Assembly: GCA_002099365.1 (NCBI GenBank)
Contig: MSED01000002.1
Coordinates: 3,451,923-3,515,922 of the forward strand
DNA length: 64,000 bases
Origin: Phialophora verrucosa
Taxonomy: Eukaryota; Ascomycota; Eurotiomycetes; Chaetothyriales; Herpotrichiellaceae
Reading direction: 5' to 3'
Shown here piece by piece: positions 40,082 through 51,508 of this stretch. A model generated the notes under the pieces. It saw only the letters and a list, made by a program, of their open reading frames with translations, had not been told where the DNA came from and searched no databases. A program made the position numbers and the translations under genes. How positions within the stretch are numbered: position 1 is the first letter of the stretch; each line of letters opens with the position of its first letter.

Positions 40082-41678
40082 TATGGTTCTCGATTTGAGC
40101 TGGACTGGATAACTTGCGCGAGGTAGACACGGAGTAAAAGCAGAAGAGTTGTGCGAAATTAGCGGGCCTTGAGCACAGCAGTAGTAAAGTAAACAGTGCG
40201 GGGACCAGAAAGGTCGACAGATTCCAGACGGTGACGTAGAAGGAAACGTCAGGGACCTGCCAACGATTGAAAAGCTGCTCACTGAGATCCGAAGAAGAGT
40301 GGTTTGTCGAGAGCTGAAGATAAGACTATCAATATTCCGTAGTGTAAAAGGGTCAATTGCCAGAATCGGGTTGTTTAATGGACAGTGATTGATGTCATTG
40401 CCATGGACTTCCATCACTCCCTCTTTCTTTTGGGAGAACATGATATCATCGACTCAGCCTTGCAGCCGACCCACACAACAAGGCTGACCTTGCTTGATCC
40501 CCCGCCGACTTACGGTCTCAACCCGGCCTGGGAAGACCACCCCCTTTGGCTGCAGCGGCCAGCTTCGGACCGTTCAGGAAGCAGCACTTGTGGTGAACTT
40601 CCGAGGTCGGCTTCATAAAATGGCAACGACACCAGGATGCATAAGCCCCTTGGCACAGCTTGATGTGGCGTGGAAAGGACGCTCGTGGTCTAACGACCAT
40701 CGCATAACATGCTGTTCAAAGCTTGTTAGACGTTCAAAGAATAATTTAGAGCGGGATGATGGGGACTGAACCATTTTGGCATTCGCAACATGATTGCCGT
40801 CTTATATCCATGACGAAAAGTGACGATTGCAATACTCAAGGATTAGGTTTGCGGCAAGAGCAGGCCGACAAGATGTCTTTGGGAGCCGGCAAAGGACCTT
40901 GAGAGCCCACTGTCCACCGGACTCGCGATCAAGTGCAACTTCAGCAAATGGGGCTCCATCAAGTTGTCCACAGTGTGATGGTCTGGATTTAAGGGAGTAT
41001 GGGGCTGCCATAATGTGCCAGGGAGAACAACGGCGCCGAAGTGTCCGGCTATACTGACTGCAGCTCAGGCAACCCAAAAAAAAGAACCACTATGCATCAA
41101 GCTCCATCTTTCTTGATCTCGGAACCACCGTGTCCCACAATGATCAATGCTCTTCTCGTTCGGAAGGGGTTAGCCATCTGGGAGCAACCGACGTCACGTT
41201 TGAAGGGCATCTCAACGAGGACAGAAGAGGAGGCAAATCAAGAAGACCTGGAGATGTTTTGCAATGCCATGGGACTGCATCAATTCCAGCCAATTCTTGA
41301 TATCACATTCAGCAGCATCCGTACTCCATGGAGTTCTGGCACAGGAGACTCATATCACAACGCTTTCCACCACCACCCACAGCAATCTCTTTCTGATAAG
41401 CGCTTCACAGCGTAGAGACATCAACCGCACATCCATAGATGGTGTCACCCCTCATTGGCACCTATGATGTCGTCTTGTTCGCAAAGAGTGCCCTTGGCGC
41501 CGTGACTTTGATAAGTCACTGAGGAGTTTCGCGTCGAGATTTGTTTATTATTCTTTGTCTCACTTGTCAACCTCCTCTTCCCTTTGTTTCTCTTGGAGCT
41601 GCTCACGACGCTTTGATACCGAGCTTTCCACACCAAGACGATCTCGCAGCGTCCACACGTTCGCTCCAGGTCGTAGCC
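40082..41678. other. Divergent intergenic region, about 1.6 kb
   Basis: This region lies between the starts of the hydrophilic-protein gene (-) and the F-box gene (+). A short plus-strand frame from ATG 41092 to 41415 (107 codons) has no recognisable domain. It may be chance or part of an upstream leader. I see nothing else. Confidence 0.4.
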
Positions 41679-42451
41679 ATGCCTGTTCACCCCATCCCTA
41701 CACCCGAGGAGTAAGCCACCGCAATTCCCTCACCGAACCTTGGCCATTGACTGACATCGATAGGCTTGTCGAGGCAGAAGAGACGCTTCTGAAGGGCTAC
41801 AAGACATTCAAGAAGGCCATGGAGATTGGAAGGAGACACAAGAAGATCGCCAACCGCCTAAACAACCGCCGCGTCCGTTTCGGTAACCCCAAACTCCCAG
41901 CAAAGGTAAAGTGTTTCCTTCGTTTTGTCACGACAGACTCTGATTTGCTTTCCCAGATCTACGGATCCGGTCAAATCAAGAATGAGGACCATGGCCTTGT
42001 CAAGCTTCCAGTTGAGGTCAAGAACATGATCTTCAAAAACCTCCCAACCGCGGCAGATCGTGCCTGCCTTGGGCTCACCTGCAAGGACCAAGCCGCAGTC
42101 TACGACCAGCTCAAGGCGGAGAAGAACAAGAAAGACTACATTCAACATGTTCCCAAGCGCGCAACCGACGTCCATCGCCTCCAGATGCTCGTCCGTCTCA
42201 AGGCGGAGATGCCGTCAAACTACCGTCTCTGTTACCTCTGCCTCAAATTCATCGACACCACCCATCCAGACAATGTGGGCCAATGGGGAGGAAGTGAGGA
42301 GCGAGTCAGCGGTAGTAAGACAACAAAGGCCGCGATGATCGAAGGTCCCCGCTGCCCGTTGTGCGTCGCCGCAAAGAAACTTGACACTGCGAAGTACAAG
42401 GATACCTACAAGAAGTACCTTGCTCTGGCTGATGAAATATCCTTCAAGTAA
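41679..42451 (+). CDS. F-box domain protein
   Basis: join(41679..41710, 41764..41905, 41957..42451), 222 residues. Exon 1 encodes MPVHPIPTPEE and splices into LVEAEETLLKGYKTF. The second intron (51 nt, GTAAAG...TTTCCCAG) is a multiple of three without a stop, so retention would add 17 residues. The F-box is at about residues 72-102 (LVKLPVEVKNMIFKNLPTAA followed by DRACLGLTCK). After it come a Lys-rich helix and two Cys pairs (LCYLCLKF, GPRCPLCVAAKK) that could bind zinc. F-box proteins recruit substrates to SCF ubiquitin ligases; this short type is common in fungi and its targets are unknown. Confidence 0.78.
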
Positions 42452-42721
42452 AGAGCCATGGTACAAGGCGAAGACGAATGATCTAGTGGAGCCTGTGCTC
42501 TTGAGTGTTCCTTACGGACACCACATGACATGGGTACTTGCGAGACAAAATCTTGGTTGAACAAGAGCCTCGAAGTCTTCGGATACTGGATATCGCTGAG
42601 ACAGAGACCCGGGCCGGTACAAGTACCTGCTCAGAGCCAAGTTCACTCATTAGTGATAGTGAGAGCCAGAGGCAATCAGGTAGATAGATTGAGAGTAAGC
42701 TGAATCCAAAGTCGGCGATGC

Positions 42722-43501
42722 TCAACGCTCCGAGGATCTTTGAACCTGGTGACCTTTCTCTTCTAGCTTGTCCACAAAGGGACGATATGGCGCAGCGATG
42801 GTGTGAGGCTGAGGTCGGTCCGGCCCCTCGTGACTTTTCTCGCCAGAGCCCGGATATTGCTGCTGCATCCGGTGAATGCGATCTAGCGGCTCACCGACAA
42901 CGTGGTATTTAGCCCATTCCACGGGCGGGGTGCGAACGATGTTCTGCGTTTCGGGGAACTGACCGAACTTGGATACACCTGCTGGCTCCTGAACGGTCTC
43001 TGCTGACTCCAGGCTGTCGACGTCGACGCCAGCTCGAGATTGACAATTCAACTTCCCTGCTTGAAGATCCTTCACGAACTGCTGCGGGTCTTCTAGAGCA
43101 GCTTTCTTCATATTGTCAAGTTCCCTCATGTCCTGCAAAGCCTGCTGCCGCTGAATCTGGAGTATCGACAGCGTCGCTCTTAGGGCAATGGCATCTGGAT
43201 TGTCGTCCAAGCTTAAGGGCAGTGGTTCAGGTGGTTCATCCATCCATTGAGGAGGTGGGAGGTCTGCCCCGGTACCATCTAGAGAAGCTAAACTGGCCTG
43301 CGACAGCGTTGGAGTTACGGGCGAATAGGACGGACGTTGAGGACTGCCACTGGACTCATGTTCCGCGCCCTGGCGAGGGTGAGTTAGGGTTTCCGTCGGG
43401 GAACCATGCTGGGTCTTGTCCGTCTTCTCCTGTTCGTCGCCAGGCATGGTCAACCTGAGGCGTACAGCAGTGGGCCGCGCATCCGGTGAGTCGATTGGCA
43501 T
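42722..43501 (-). CDS. Hypothetical protein, disordered with a conserved-looking C-terminal block
   Basis: A single exon of 259 residues from ATG 43501; a second in-frame ATG (MPGDEQEK, residue 19) could also be used. The first half is low-complexity and Ser/Pro-rich. A helical middle (LRATLSILQIQRQQALQDMR...FVKDLQAGKL) and a C-terminal stretch (NIVRTPPVEWAKYHVVGEPL, AAPYRPFVDKLE) look constrained. I do not recognise the family. No signal peptide or membrane segment is visible. It is convergent with the F-box gene, 270 bp apart. Confidence 0.65.
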   Translation of the reverse strand: MPIDSPDARPTAVRLRLTMPGDEQEKTDKTQHGSPTETLTHPRQGAEHESSGSPQRPSYSPVTPTLSQASLASLDGTGADLPPPQWMDEPPEPLPLSLDDNPDAIALRATLSILQIQRQQALQDMRELDNMKKAALEDPQQFVKDLQAGKLNCQSRAGVDVDSLESAETVQEPAGVSKFGQFPETQNIVRTPPVEWAKYHVVGEPLDRIHRMQQQYPGSGEKSHEGPDRPQPHTIAAPYRPFVDKLEEKGHQVQRSSER

Positions 43502-45530
43502 GAAAGACTAAAGGTTGACACTGAGTCCGATTTTGAGGATTTTGGCGCGTCGGATCCGACACTGCCCATGCGCATCTGACCAGGGAAAGAGACAAAGGAT
43601 CTAGGCTCTAAGTTTTGAACGAAGATTGGATCTGGAGCCGGGATGGCTGGAACAGGGTGGAGAGGTAAGTTACACTGGCCGTTGGTGTGTTCAGTGAAAG
43701 AGGAAGGTGCATGGCAAGCGTAGCTTTTGGTGTCTCTTGGTTGTATGGAGCACAGAAACATGCAAGCTGCAAAAGAGGGACGAGGCTCAAGACATGAGAA
43801 GATGATCGTGGCGATACGCTGGTCTTGTCCGTAGAACCGAGTGGAAAGGATGGTGTGGGCTCCCGGGTTCGGGGCACCGCAACCCTGGAATTTACCTAAG
43901 GCAAACTAGTCGGTATCCGTACGAGTACTCGGTACTGTTGAGATCCAAACCAACTCTGGGCTCCACTGGCACGCGATTGCCGACAGCGAACTCGCAAACA
44001 GCTGCGCCAGAACTTTTGTTGGCTACGAGACAATATGAAGCTACGAGTACGTACTGCATAACTCCAAACCAGCTTTGCATGACCAAACCTCCTTTGTGCC
44101 GGCAATGTCAAGAGAGAGATGCTCCCTCTACTTTCTCCATCGCCTGCCTTCAACAGCCTATCTACTCAATGTTCTTCACTACCAACACCTCCTGGACAGT
44201 TCCATCATCATGCTAATGCAATCCGGGCGGTTCCACAATGTTGCTCTCCACGTGTAGCTGTGCAGGCCTTCATTCTTTGACCCCAACGTGTTTGTGCCAT
44301 GCCTGCACCTTAACACGGCTGTCTGCTCCGGGCCGCTGCTTCCAGATCTCCTTTCGGTAGGACAAAGCGCTGCCACGTTGGACATGTGGCTCAACGAGTT
44401 AGCTCTCGACCGGGTCATGCATACAGCGGAGAAGACTTAGCTCAGTGCACGCGCCTTCCAGGGACATCTATGAATTGGGATCGGGAGACTGCCGTACACC
44501 ATCAAGGTCTGGGCCTAAGCTGGTGTCGATCCACATCGCAAACAGTACGTAATTCGCTTGAAATGCATATCCGGACTAGCGGATTCCCATTACCATGCAC
44601 ATTTCAGTTGGCGACATCAAAGACTGCAAGTCAAAACAATCCGAGGGCATAATGCATGAAAAGTTTCCAGGCCGGGCAGCTAGTCGAGACGGGGGAGAAG
44701 CGGTTAAGGCTGGAAGGGGAATCTGAGATGGCGATGGTCCGTGCTCCACTCCACGCGCTCATGATGGGAAACCTCGAGCGACGATCAAGAGGGGCTCGAG
44801 TTGATCGGGGCTTTTACGTTGTTTCCAGCCAATGAATCGTCGACTCCGCAAGCCATTGAAATTGACCCTGGTAAAGTCACCGTTGTTTGCTTTCCAGCCC
44901 AGCAACTTTTCTGTTCCTGGTGACTGTCGCCTTCTTTCTGTCGCCGGCTGGCTTTTCCCGTCCTGTTTGGAATTGGCGCATGTGCCCAGCTCAACGCGTA
45001 CTCGTACGGGCGCGCCTACCCTGCATGATGTCCTCGTTCCTCCTCAGCCTCAACATTGCCTTTCCCTGCCCCGGAGCACCCCTCAATTCCTCGCCGGAGA
45101 GTGTGACAGATTGACAGGTCACGGCAATCCATAACCCACAATCCCCCTGCTTGCAACGTGGCATCGCCGATCTGAGATGAACCTTGAAGTACATGCATAG
45201 TTCTTCCTCCTTGTATTTTGTTCGTTTTGTGCTGCTACCTTTCTCGAACCTGTCGATCGCAGTTACATCACCGATTTGACGCCCATTCAGTTGCCACTGC
45301 TACCTCCAACTACTTGCGAGACGCACGATTGATCACTGTGCTATCTAGGTGCCTACGGCAACATATCCCGTGCGAGGGTCACCGGCTGAACGAGACTGTT
45401 CCAGATACCACTCTGTCGCTCCTCGCTACCTTGCAAGGCGTGCATCGTTCTACTATTTCTCGCGACCTGATGTCGATGCGCTAGGGCTTTGTCTCGCCCC
45501 CTCGATCGGTATTCTTCGGTTTTCAAGGTT
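43502..45530. other. Long divergent intergenic region, about 2 kb
   Basis: This region lies between two divergently transcribed hypothetical genes. Only short frames are present on both strands, none with recognisable content. A long 5' leader, possibly with an intron, for the gene at 45531 is possible. Confidence 0.4.
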
Positions 45531-47180
45531 ATGCCAACGGTTGAGCTCGGCGACGAACAAGATGACAAGCAGCAAATTCAATATAATGCTTCGTTACACC
45601 AAGGTCCTTCGCGTTCACATGTGCTGAATAGCCCGAGCTCCAGGCCGACATCCTCGTCCGTCATGGCTGAGAGAGCAGATCTCACCGGAAATGCACACCA
45701 GGATGCAGAGAAAAAGCAGGACAAACCGCGGCTTACCATCCGACAGCTTAGGGAAGCTGCTCAGAAGGAGACTCTGGCAAAAGAGTTAGCCAAGGCGAAC
45801 GGGAAAACACCAGAGAATCAATCAAAAGCTGCTGCTCCACAGAAGAAGAAACCGTCCATCTTCGGTGGGCTTTTCCAGGTCCGAGAGCCGACACAACTCG
45901 CTCTGAACCACGTCGCCGCTCAGATGATTGCTCAGCATGGGTCGACAAGCGCCACCAAAGTGCCCAATGTGAGGCTGGAGAAGATGCCAGACTTTGTGCC
46001 AAAGGTCAACTCCAAATGGGATGGTATACCGGAGAGCGTGAAGCAAAGAGAAAAGAAGGAGAAAGAAAAAGAGAAACAGAAACAGAAACAGAACGACAGG
46101 AGAGAGTCATTCTTCGATGCAGACTCTAGGACAGGCGACCATGCTGGGCGGCGTAGGAATAGTCGGAACTCCAGCTCGACGACTGGTTCTTCCTTCGGGC
46201 CGTACGATAACTCCAATAGTTCGCAAACTGGATCTTCTCGGACGTGGTTCTACTCCCAATCGGTAAATTCGTCAGGCGATGCGGTTTCACAACAACGAGC
46301 AGACGCCTCGCTCTTCTGCCGATCTCCTACATCCCCGCCTGCTGTAGAAAGCATATCGGAAAGGTCTTCTCAGCCGAGGCGCCAGATGCGCTCAGCCGAT
46401 ACAGAGCAACACTCTGGACCTCGAAATGATCTCGGTCCACATCTTTCAAAGCTGTACTCAGCTAACCGATCGCACACTGTTCGACCGAGCTCGACAAAAT
46501 CATGTAGCAGCGACGCAAGCTGCCCATCGCGGTCATCAGCCACGAACCGATCCCTTGAAAGTCAAGCAGACTCTACGGAAAGGGCGCTCGCTTGGGAGTC
46601 GATTGACTGGGCAAAAGCTGCAAGATCTTACGCCACCCATGGTGTAGGAGCCGTTTCGCAGGAGCCAGCATCGCTAGCAGCCCTTAGAGATCGTTGTATG
46701 GCCGCCCCTTCGCAACAACCATCACCCGGGCTGAGGTCAGGTACCAACGAGCTAAGCCTACATGCGGTGCTATCGTCGGGTCCTGACGCACAGGGCGTAT
46801 CGGTTGTGAGGGAGAAGAAGTCGGCAACACAAATCGCCGACGCCGACGCCGATGCGTTCTTAGCAGGAGAAGCTCAAGAGTTGGTTTTGCTGGAAGACAA
46901 CAGTGCCTATGACAAGACTGGCGCATCGACAACAGCTCAAACTTCGGGCCCGGGAACGGCGGACGGTGAACGATCTCGAGTACAGCAAGATTTGGAGAAG
47001 CGGCCCGACAGTTCTCGAGAACGGCTCGGTCTGCGAGCAAGCATGCTTTTTACAGACGAGATTACACCTTGGGAGAAAGCAGAGACGGCACACCCACCGC
47101 CACCGAGTCCGACGGCCGAACAACACACTCCGAGCACGTCGAGAAGATTTCAGAAGTCTTTCGGCAAGTTTGGGAAATAA
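45531..47180 (+). CDS. Large disordered hypothetical protein with conserved-looking N-terminal block
   Basis: A single exon of 549 residues from ATG 45531; the frame is open upstream but without an ATG nearby. After a polar leader there is a constrained-looking region at about residues 70-170 (RLTIRQLREAAQKETLAKEL, IFGGLFQVREPTQLALNHVA, MPDFVPKVNSKWDGIPESVK) followed by a Lys/Glu/Gln run. The remainder is Ser-rich and probably disordered, ending in RRFQKSFGKFGK. There is no signal peptide. I do not recognise a function. The strong block suggests a filamentous-fungal protein with a regulatory or scaffold role, which is a guess. Confidence 0.7.
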   Translation: MPTVELGDEQDDKQQIQYNASLHQGPSRSHVLNSPSSRPTSSSVMAERADLTGNAHQDAEKKQDKPRLTIRQLREAAQKETLAKELAKANGKTPENQSKAAAPQKKKPSIFGGLFQVREPTQLALNHVAAQMIAQHGSTSATKVPNVRLEKMPDFVPKVNSKWDGIPESVKQREKKEKEKEKQKQKQNDRRESFFDADSRTGDHAGRRRNSRNSSSTTGSSFGPYDNSNSSQTGSSRTWFYSQSVNSSGDAVSQQRADASLFCRSPTSPPAVESISERSSQPRRQMRSADTEQHSGPRNDLGPHLSKLYSANRSHTVRPSSTKSCSSDASCPSRSSATNRSLESQADSTERALAWESIDWAKAARSYATHGVGAVSQEPASLAALRDRCMAAPSQQPSPGLRSGTNELSLHAVLSSGPDAQGVSVVREKKSATQIADADADAFLAGEAQELVLLEDNSAYDKTGASTTAQTSGPGTADGERSRVQQDLEKRPDSSRERLGLRASMLFTDEITPWEKAETAHPPPPSPTAEQHTPSTSRRFQKSFGKFGK

Positions 47181-47662
47181 TCTGGGAGTTCAAGGATAGA
47201 ACTGTGCAGGCCTGTGTTGTGGGACGTCGTCAAAGGGTTTGAGAGACAACAGTTTTCATTATCTCGAGCTATCGATGACGCAGGTGTTCGATCCGGCGGT
47301 GTGCTTTGTCTCTGGGGATGGATTGACGAGTAGTATTGGCGAACTATGAATGATGTACCCCTTTCTAGCAGGCACATAATATTTGAGTCATGTTGCAGAT
47401 ACCCCTACTATGATGTTAGCTAGATAGTCGTTTTAGCTTCAGGGAAATGGCAGGCCCGGTAATCTAAGTTCGTACGAGTACTTTTCAGTCATGTAAGGTG
47501 AGCAGATGCTCTCGCCAGGTCTCGCTCACCTGATTTTGGGGTAAATTTCTCCGCACTACGCGATTTCCACAAAAATGCTACAATGAGAGCTCGAAGGTCT
47601 GAAATTGTGACATTGGGTTCTACACAGTAGACATTTCTACAGTGAGCTCGATCTTTGCGCTC
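47181..47662. other. Intergenic region upstream of tpa1
   Basis: 482 bp holding the 3' end of one plus-strand gene and the promoter of the next. Nothing else was seen. Confidence 0.45.
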
Positions 47663-49747
47663 ATGATGAAGCGCAAGGCAAGTGACAGCGATGAGCCTCC
47701 TCTGAAGAAGCGTATTGTTTCCGACGGCGATGGCAACATTCAGTCTTTCTTCCGCTCAGACCTCTTTGACGCCCAGACGAGAGAACGCTTCCGCAAGAGC
47801 TACCAACAGTCCGAACCCTATCCCCATGCCGTTGTACCTTCTCTGATTCAAGAGTCCCTTCTACGCTCTGTCCGCCACGAGATCACGACCCACATCCACT
47901 TCACACTGAAAGAGACCGATATCTATCGTATCCACCAATCCGGCGACCTTGCGAACCTTTCGCGCCTGGACGCCAAATCTCTGAAGCAGCTCCCGAGCCT
48001 AGTGCGTCTTCGAGATGCTCTCTACAGCGCCCAATTTCGAGAATGGGTGGCGGCAGTCACGGGGGCTGGCAAAGTGTCTGGAAAGAAGACGGATATGGCT
48101 GTGAATGTCTACACTCCGGGCAGCTACCTGTTATGCCACGATGATGTGATTGGTAGTCGAAGAGTCAGCTACATTCTCTACTTGACAGATCCAGAGCATC
48201 CGTGGCAGCCTGAATGGGGTGGAGGTCTGCGACTCTACCCTACAGAAACCAAGAAGAACAAGCAGGGTGAAGATATTCAAGTTCCACTCGCCGACCACAG
48301 TCTCAACATCCCACCCTCGTTCGGTCAATTGAGCTTCTTTGCTGTTCGACCTGGGGAGAGCTACCATGACGTGGAAGAGGTCTACCACGGCCCCAATCTC
48401 GAAGCGGACGGAGGTCGAATTCGCCTGGCCATCAGCGGCTGGTTCCACATCCCACAGGAGGGCGAGGACGGCTTCGAAGAGGGTATGGAACAGGCGCAGG
48501 CTCAAAAATCCAGCCTTGCCCAACTCAAGAGTGCGTCGAACGAGTTCGATGAACCGCAGCTGGTTTTCCGCCATTTCGACGAGCCGAGAATTGTCATGGA
48601 CAGTAAGGCGGCCAAGAGAGAAATTGATCCTGGCGATGATCGTGATACGGACGACAATATTCTGACCGAGCAAGACCTGACCTTCCTGCTGCACTACCTG
48701 ACACCACACTATCTGACTCCAGACATGATACAAGACTTCTCATCCTCGTTCGCCGATATGTCCGTGCTGCAACTCGAGCACTTTTTTAACCCGAAGTTTG
48801 CTGCTGAGCTCAAGAAATACATCTCTAAAGTTGAGAAAGACGAGGCTGATGCACTTCCGCCGTCAGCAAAAGCCTACCATCCCTCTACCTGGAAGATCGC
48901 CCGCCCACCTCACAAGCACCGGTATGCGTACCTCCAGACCGCCGAAGCCCTGCATCGTGACAAATGTCCAATCTCTCGCATCTTGGCCGATTTGATTCAC
49001 TCACATGCCTTCAAGAAATGGCTAGCCCTTGTTACAGGGCTGAAGACAAAGAGCCTTATTCGGCAAAGTGCCATAGCCCGAAGATTTCGTCGAGGGAAGG
49101 ACTATGCGTTGGCTCATCCGTACCAAGGGGACACACCGAAACTGGAGTTCACTATCTCTTTGACACCCACTGAAGGATGGGAACGCGAGGACAATGCCGA
49201 TGAAGAAGCAGAGGGAAGTAAACAAACGGGTGGCAAGAAGAGGGAATTAAATAGACCTGCGGCTCATGCAAATGGCCGCAACGCCAACGTTAAGGCCAAG
49301 GCCAAGGAAATGGAAAGTAATCAAGACTCAGAGCCTGAACAAATCGAGTTCGGTGGCGAAGAAATGTACATGGTTGGGGATGATGACGAAGATGACCAGC
49401 CAGCTAGCAAGGACTCCAAAGCCTTGCCGAGCGTGGGCAAAAAGCCCGTTCACGACCCTGCAGTCTACAAAGCTGGAGACGACGAAGATGACGGCATCCT
49501 CTTCGCGAATCCAGCAGGCTGGAACAGGTTCAGCATTGTACTAAGGGACAAAGGCACGCTGAGATTTGTGAAGTATGTGAGCCAGGCTGCGAAAGGCGAT
49601 CGTTGGGATCTGAAAGGCGAGGTGGAAGTCGACGAAGCTGGCTGGGATGGGTCAGACAACGACGATGAGGACGAGGACGAGGACGAGGACGAAGACGGGC
49701 TGAATCGAGATGATCTGGATGACGACGAAGACGATGATGGAATGTGA
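47663..49747 (+). CDS. TPA1: Tpa1/Ofd1-type prolyl dihydroxylase
   Basis: A single exon of 694 residues. Tpa1/Ofd1 is a 2-oxoglutarate- and Fe(II)-dependent dioxygenase that hydroxylates a proline of ribosomal protein uS12 and affects translation termination; in fission yeast it links oxygen to SREBP turnover. The iron ligands are visible as His159 and Asp161 (LLCHDDVIGSRRVSY) and His235 (GESYHDVEE), and Arg254 (GRIRLAISGW) should hold 2-oxoglutarate. A second, degenerate double-stranded beta-helix domain follows, then an acidic linker. The protein ends in an almost uninterrupted Asp/Glu tail encoded partly by a GAGGAC repeat. A basic KKR near residue 15 could help nuclear import. The first ATG is 47663. 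Confidence 0.93.
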   Translation: MMKRKASDSDEPPLKKRIVSDGDGNIQSFFRSDLFDAQTRERFRKSYQQSEPYPHAVVPSLIQESLLRSVRHEITTHIHFTLKETDIYRIHQSGDLANLSRLDAKSLKQLPSLVRLRDALYSAQFREWVAAVTGAGKVSGKKTDMAVNVYTPGSYLLCHDDVIGSRRVSYILYLTDPEHPWQPEWGGGLRLYPTETKKNKQGEDIQVPLADHSLNIPPSFGQLSFFAVRPGESYHDVEEVYHGPNLEADGGRIRLAISGWFHIPQEGEDGFEEGMEQAQAQKSSLAQLKSASNEFDEPQLVFRHFDEPRIVMDSKAAKREIDPGDDRDTDDNILTEQDLTFLLHYLTPHYLTPDMIQDFSSSFADMSVLQLEHFFNPKFAAELKKYISKVEKDEADALPPSAKAYHPSTWKIARPPHKHRYAYLQTAEALHRDKCPISRILADLIHSHAFKKWLALVTGLKTKSLIRQSAIARRFRRGKDYALAHPYQGDTPKLEFTISLTPTEGWEREDNADEEAEGSKQTGGKKRELNRPAAHANGRNANVKAKAKEMESNQDSEPEQIEFGGEEMYMVGDDDEDDQPASKDSKALPSVGKKPVHDPAVYKAGDDEDDGILFANPAGWNRFSIVLRDKGTLRFVKYVSQAAKGDRWDLKGEVEVDEAGWDGSDNDDEDEDEDEDEDGLNRDDLDDDEDDDGM

Positions 49748-49993
49748 GGTAACACCGCCGTGAATCCAGTCCATATTGTGACCGTCACATAACCTAATGA
49801 AAAGCCGCCAGCACAGGCAATCATCGATCTGTGCTCTTCTTCTGGACCCAACCCACTACTGCACGACCGTGACAAGTTATCTCCACCCCCGGGCTGCCGA
49901 TGCCACAGGTACGTATCTCGGATCACACGCCGTTGGCGTTTGACCTGTACGCTTGTCAGTCAGGGGCTCCGACACCCAAGTCGATCCTCGAGC

Positions 49994-50293
49994 TCACCAC
50001 TTTGTCAACATGCAGTCCAGATATTGCGCATGGTGCGCTCTCTGAGCATCGAAAACTCGGGCCAAAGACCATGCCCCAACTGGTCGGTTCACAAAAAACC
50101 ACTGCTTGAGTTGCAGCCACGTTGTGACTTCTGGAAGGCTGTCCACTTGTCGTCGAATCTGGTCGAGTACATCAGTGGGCACTGGCTGGGAGTCCATCAC
50201 CTCTATCAAGTGGTCCGTTAATGGCGTTCGAGAGGGAGAGAATGCGCTTTGTCGCCGGGTGTTCTCCTGCGGACTGGAAGACTCTGTCGACAT
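49994..50293 (-). CDS. Small hypothetical protein, uncertain
   Basis: A 99-residue frame from ATG 50293 (MSTESSSPQENTRRQ) that contains an amphipathic helical part (LIEVMDSQPVPTDVLDQIRR, VTTWLQLKQWFFVNRPVGAW). The frame is open further upstream without an ATG. I do not recognise it. The C-terminus could be altered by an unseen intron. Support is the non-random composition only. Confidence 0.35.
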   Translation of the reverse strand: MSTESSSPQENTRRQSAFSPSRTPLTDHLIEVMDSQPVPTDVLDQIRRQVDSLPEVTTWLQLKQWFFVNRPVGAWSLARVFDAQRAHHAQYLDCMLTKW

Positions 50294-50683
50294 CTTGGGT
50301 GGAAGAGAGTACGCTGCCGGTATGGTGTGAGATATCGCGTTGTCAAGATAGCTGCCTATCAGAGGATGCTGTGAATATTGACTCTCTTGTTGTGTTTGGA
50401 GTTGTGATGGGAAAGGATTTCTGCTTCGATGATTCACGATAGGGACAGTAGGAGCTTAGTCAATCAAAAAGGGCAACCACGGCCGCTGGAAGAGAGGCTG
50501 GAGGAGGTTCTCTTGCCAGGAAGAGTGAACAGAATGCTGAAGGACCGACGCTTATATAAAAACTCTTGAGGAACACTGAACAGGTCCTCATTTGGCATTT
50601 CTTTGGTTCGGAAGCATTCAAAGTGGTCCTCGAACTCGACCCGCATGAGATTTTGCCTGCACCTGTCTTTCTCGGCCACAACT
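50294..50683. other. Intergenic region
   Basis: 390 bp. A TATATAAAAA-like stretch at 50553-50562 reads on the plus strand but has no obvious gene after it. No coding sequence was supported. Confidence 0.35.
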
Positions 50684-51508
50684 CTACGTCTTCAAACTTT
50701 CTCCCCAACTTTTTAAGTTCTCGACCACAGGCACACCCTCCGGGGCTCTGACAATAACCCAAACCACCTCGTCGTCTCCATCATTCACTTCTTGGTGTTC
50801 CCTATACGCCGGGATCAAAGCCCAATCTCCTGGCTGGAGATCTTGTCTAACATCACCAAACGGACCGTCCTTGGTTGTTCCAGAGGACGAAACAAGTGAG
50901 CCATGGCCACTGACGGCGTAGACAATCGTGTCTTGGATGCCGTGGTGATGGACTGCCGACGCGGAGTGAGGCTGGGCTCGCATGAGTGTGCCACAGATGG
51001 ATGGGGAGAGCTCTACGATCGCCGACTGTGATGGGTTAGTGATATCAAACGAGAATGTTGAACCCCAGGTGACCGCAGTCAAGTATCCATGAGAAATCGC
51101 ACTCCTCAAACTGTCCCGTGTCCTACTCGCGGCGTCCTGGCCTTTGCAAGAAGAGGTAACTCTTCAACACAGACAACTCCATCTTGCCTTAGAGAGTACT
51201 GCCTTCCATCTCTCACAGTTTCCATGACGCCACGATATCAACTGACGCTGACCCACAGACATCGTAGCAAAAGTCCACATCTAGGTCACGCTCGGTGCTG
51301 ATGTATTTCAGGACTCGGCCATGACCTTCCACACCATGTCGCATGTGCTTCCCTCCGACACTAACCCGCAAGCCAAGGCTCAGACTATCAATGTACGTAC
51401 CTGCCGAATCATTCCTTGAGTCTGTCCGTGAGCGGTCTTGACCTCGTCTGCTCTCGTCACATGAACAGGGCGCGGGTCCTGCATGTCCTTTTCGACCTGA
51501 GTAGTCAT
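50684..51508 (-). CDS. Cupin-domain protein
   Basis: Complement of join(50684..51136, 51401..51508), 186 residues with one 264-nt GT-AG intron in phase 0. Exon 1 encodes MTTQVEKDMQDPRPVHVTRA to GMIRQ; exon 2 opens with DAASRTRDSLRSAISHGY, so the family pattern of a GM-R start followed by AIS is kept. The single beta-barrel carries the metal-binding motif AVHHHGIQDTIVY (His99-His101, Asp105) and a second motif with PGDWALIPAYREHQEVN (His150, Glu152). Cupins of this group are usually small cytosolic enzymes or binding proteins of unknown substrate. The intron is long for this window, so the exon 1 junction is the least certain part. Confidence 0.75.

Noticed and set aside
41092..41415. 107-codon frame before the F-box gene
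   Set aside because: No recognisable domain or clear coding bias. It may be chance, and is kept only as a note in the intergenic entry.
41906..41956. Reading through the second F-box intron as coding sequence
   Set aside because: The frame stays open, but the GTAAAG and TTTCCCAG borders and the smoother protein join (PAK to IYGSG) favour an intron.
49465..49926. Ser-rich minus-strand frame over the tpa1 end
   Set aside because: It is the antisense shadow of the Asp/Glu-coding repeat, which gives long Ser runs on the opposite strand.
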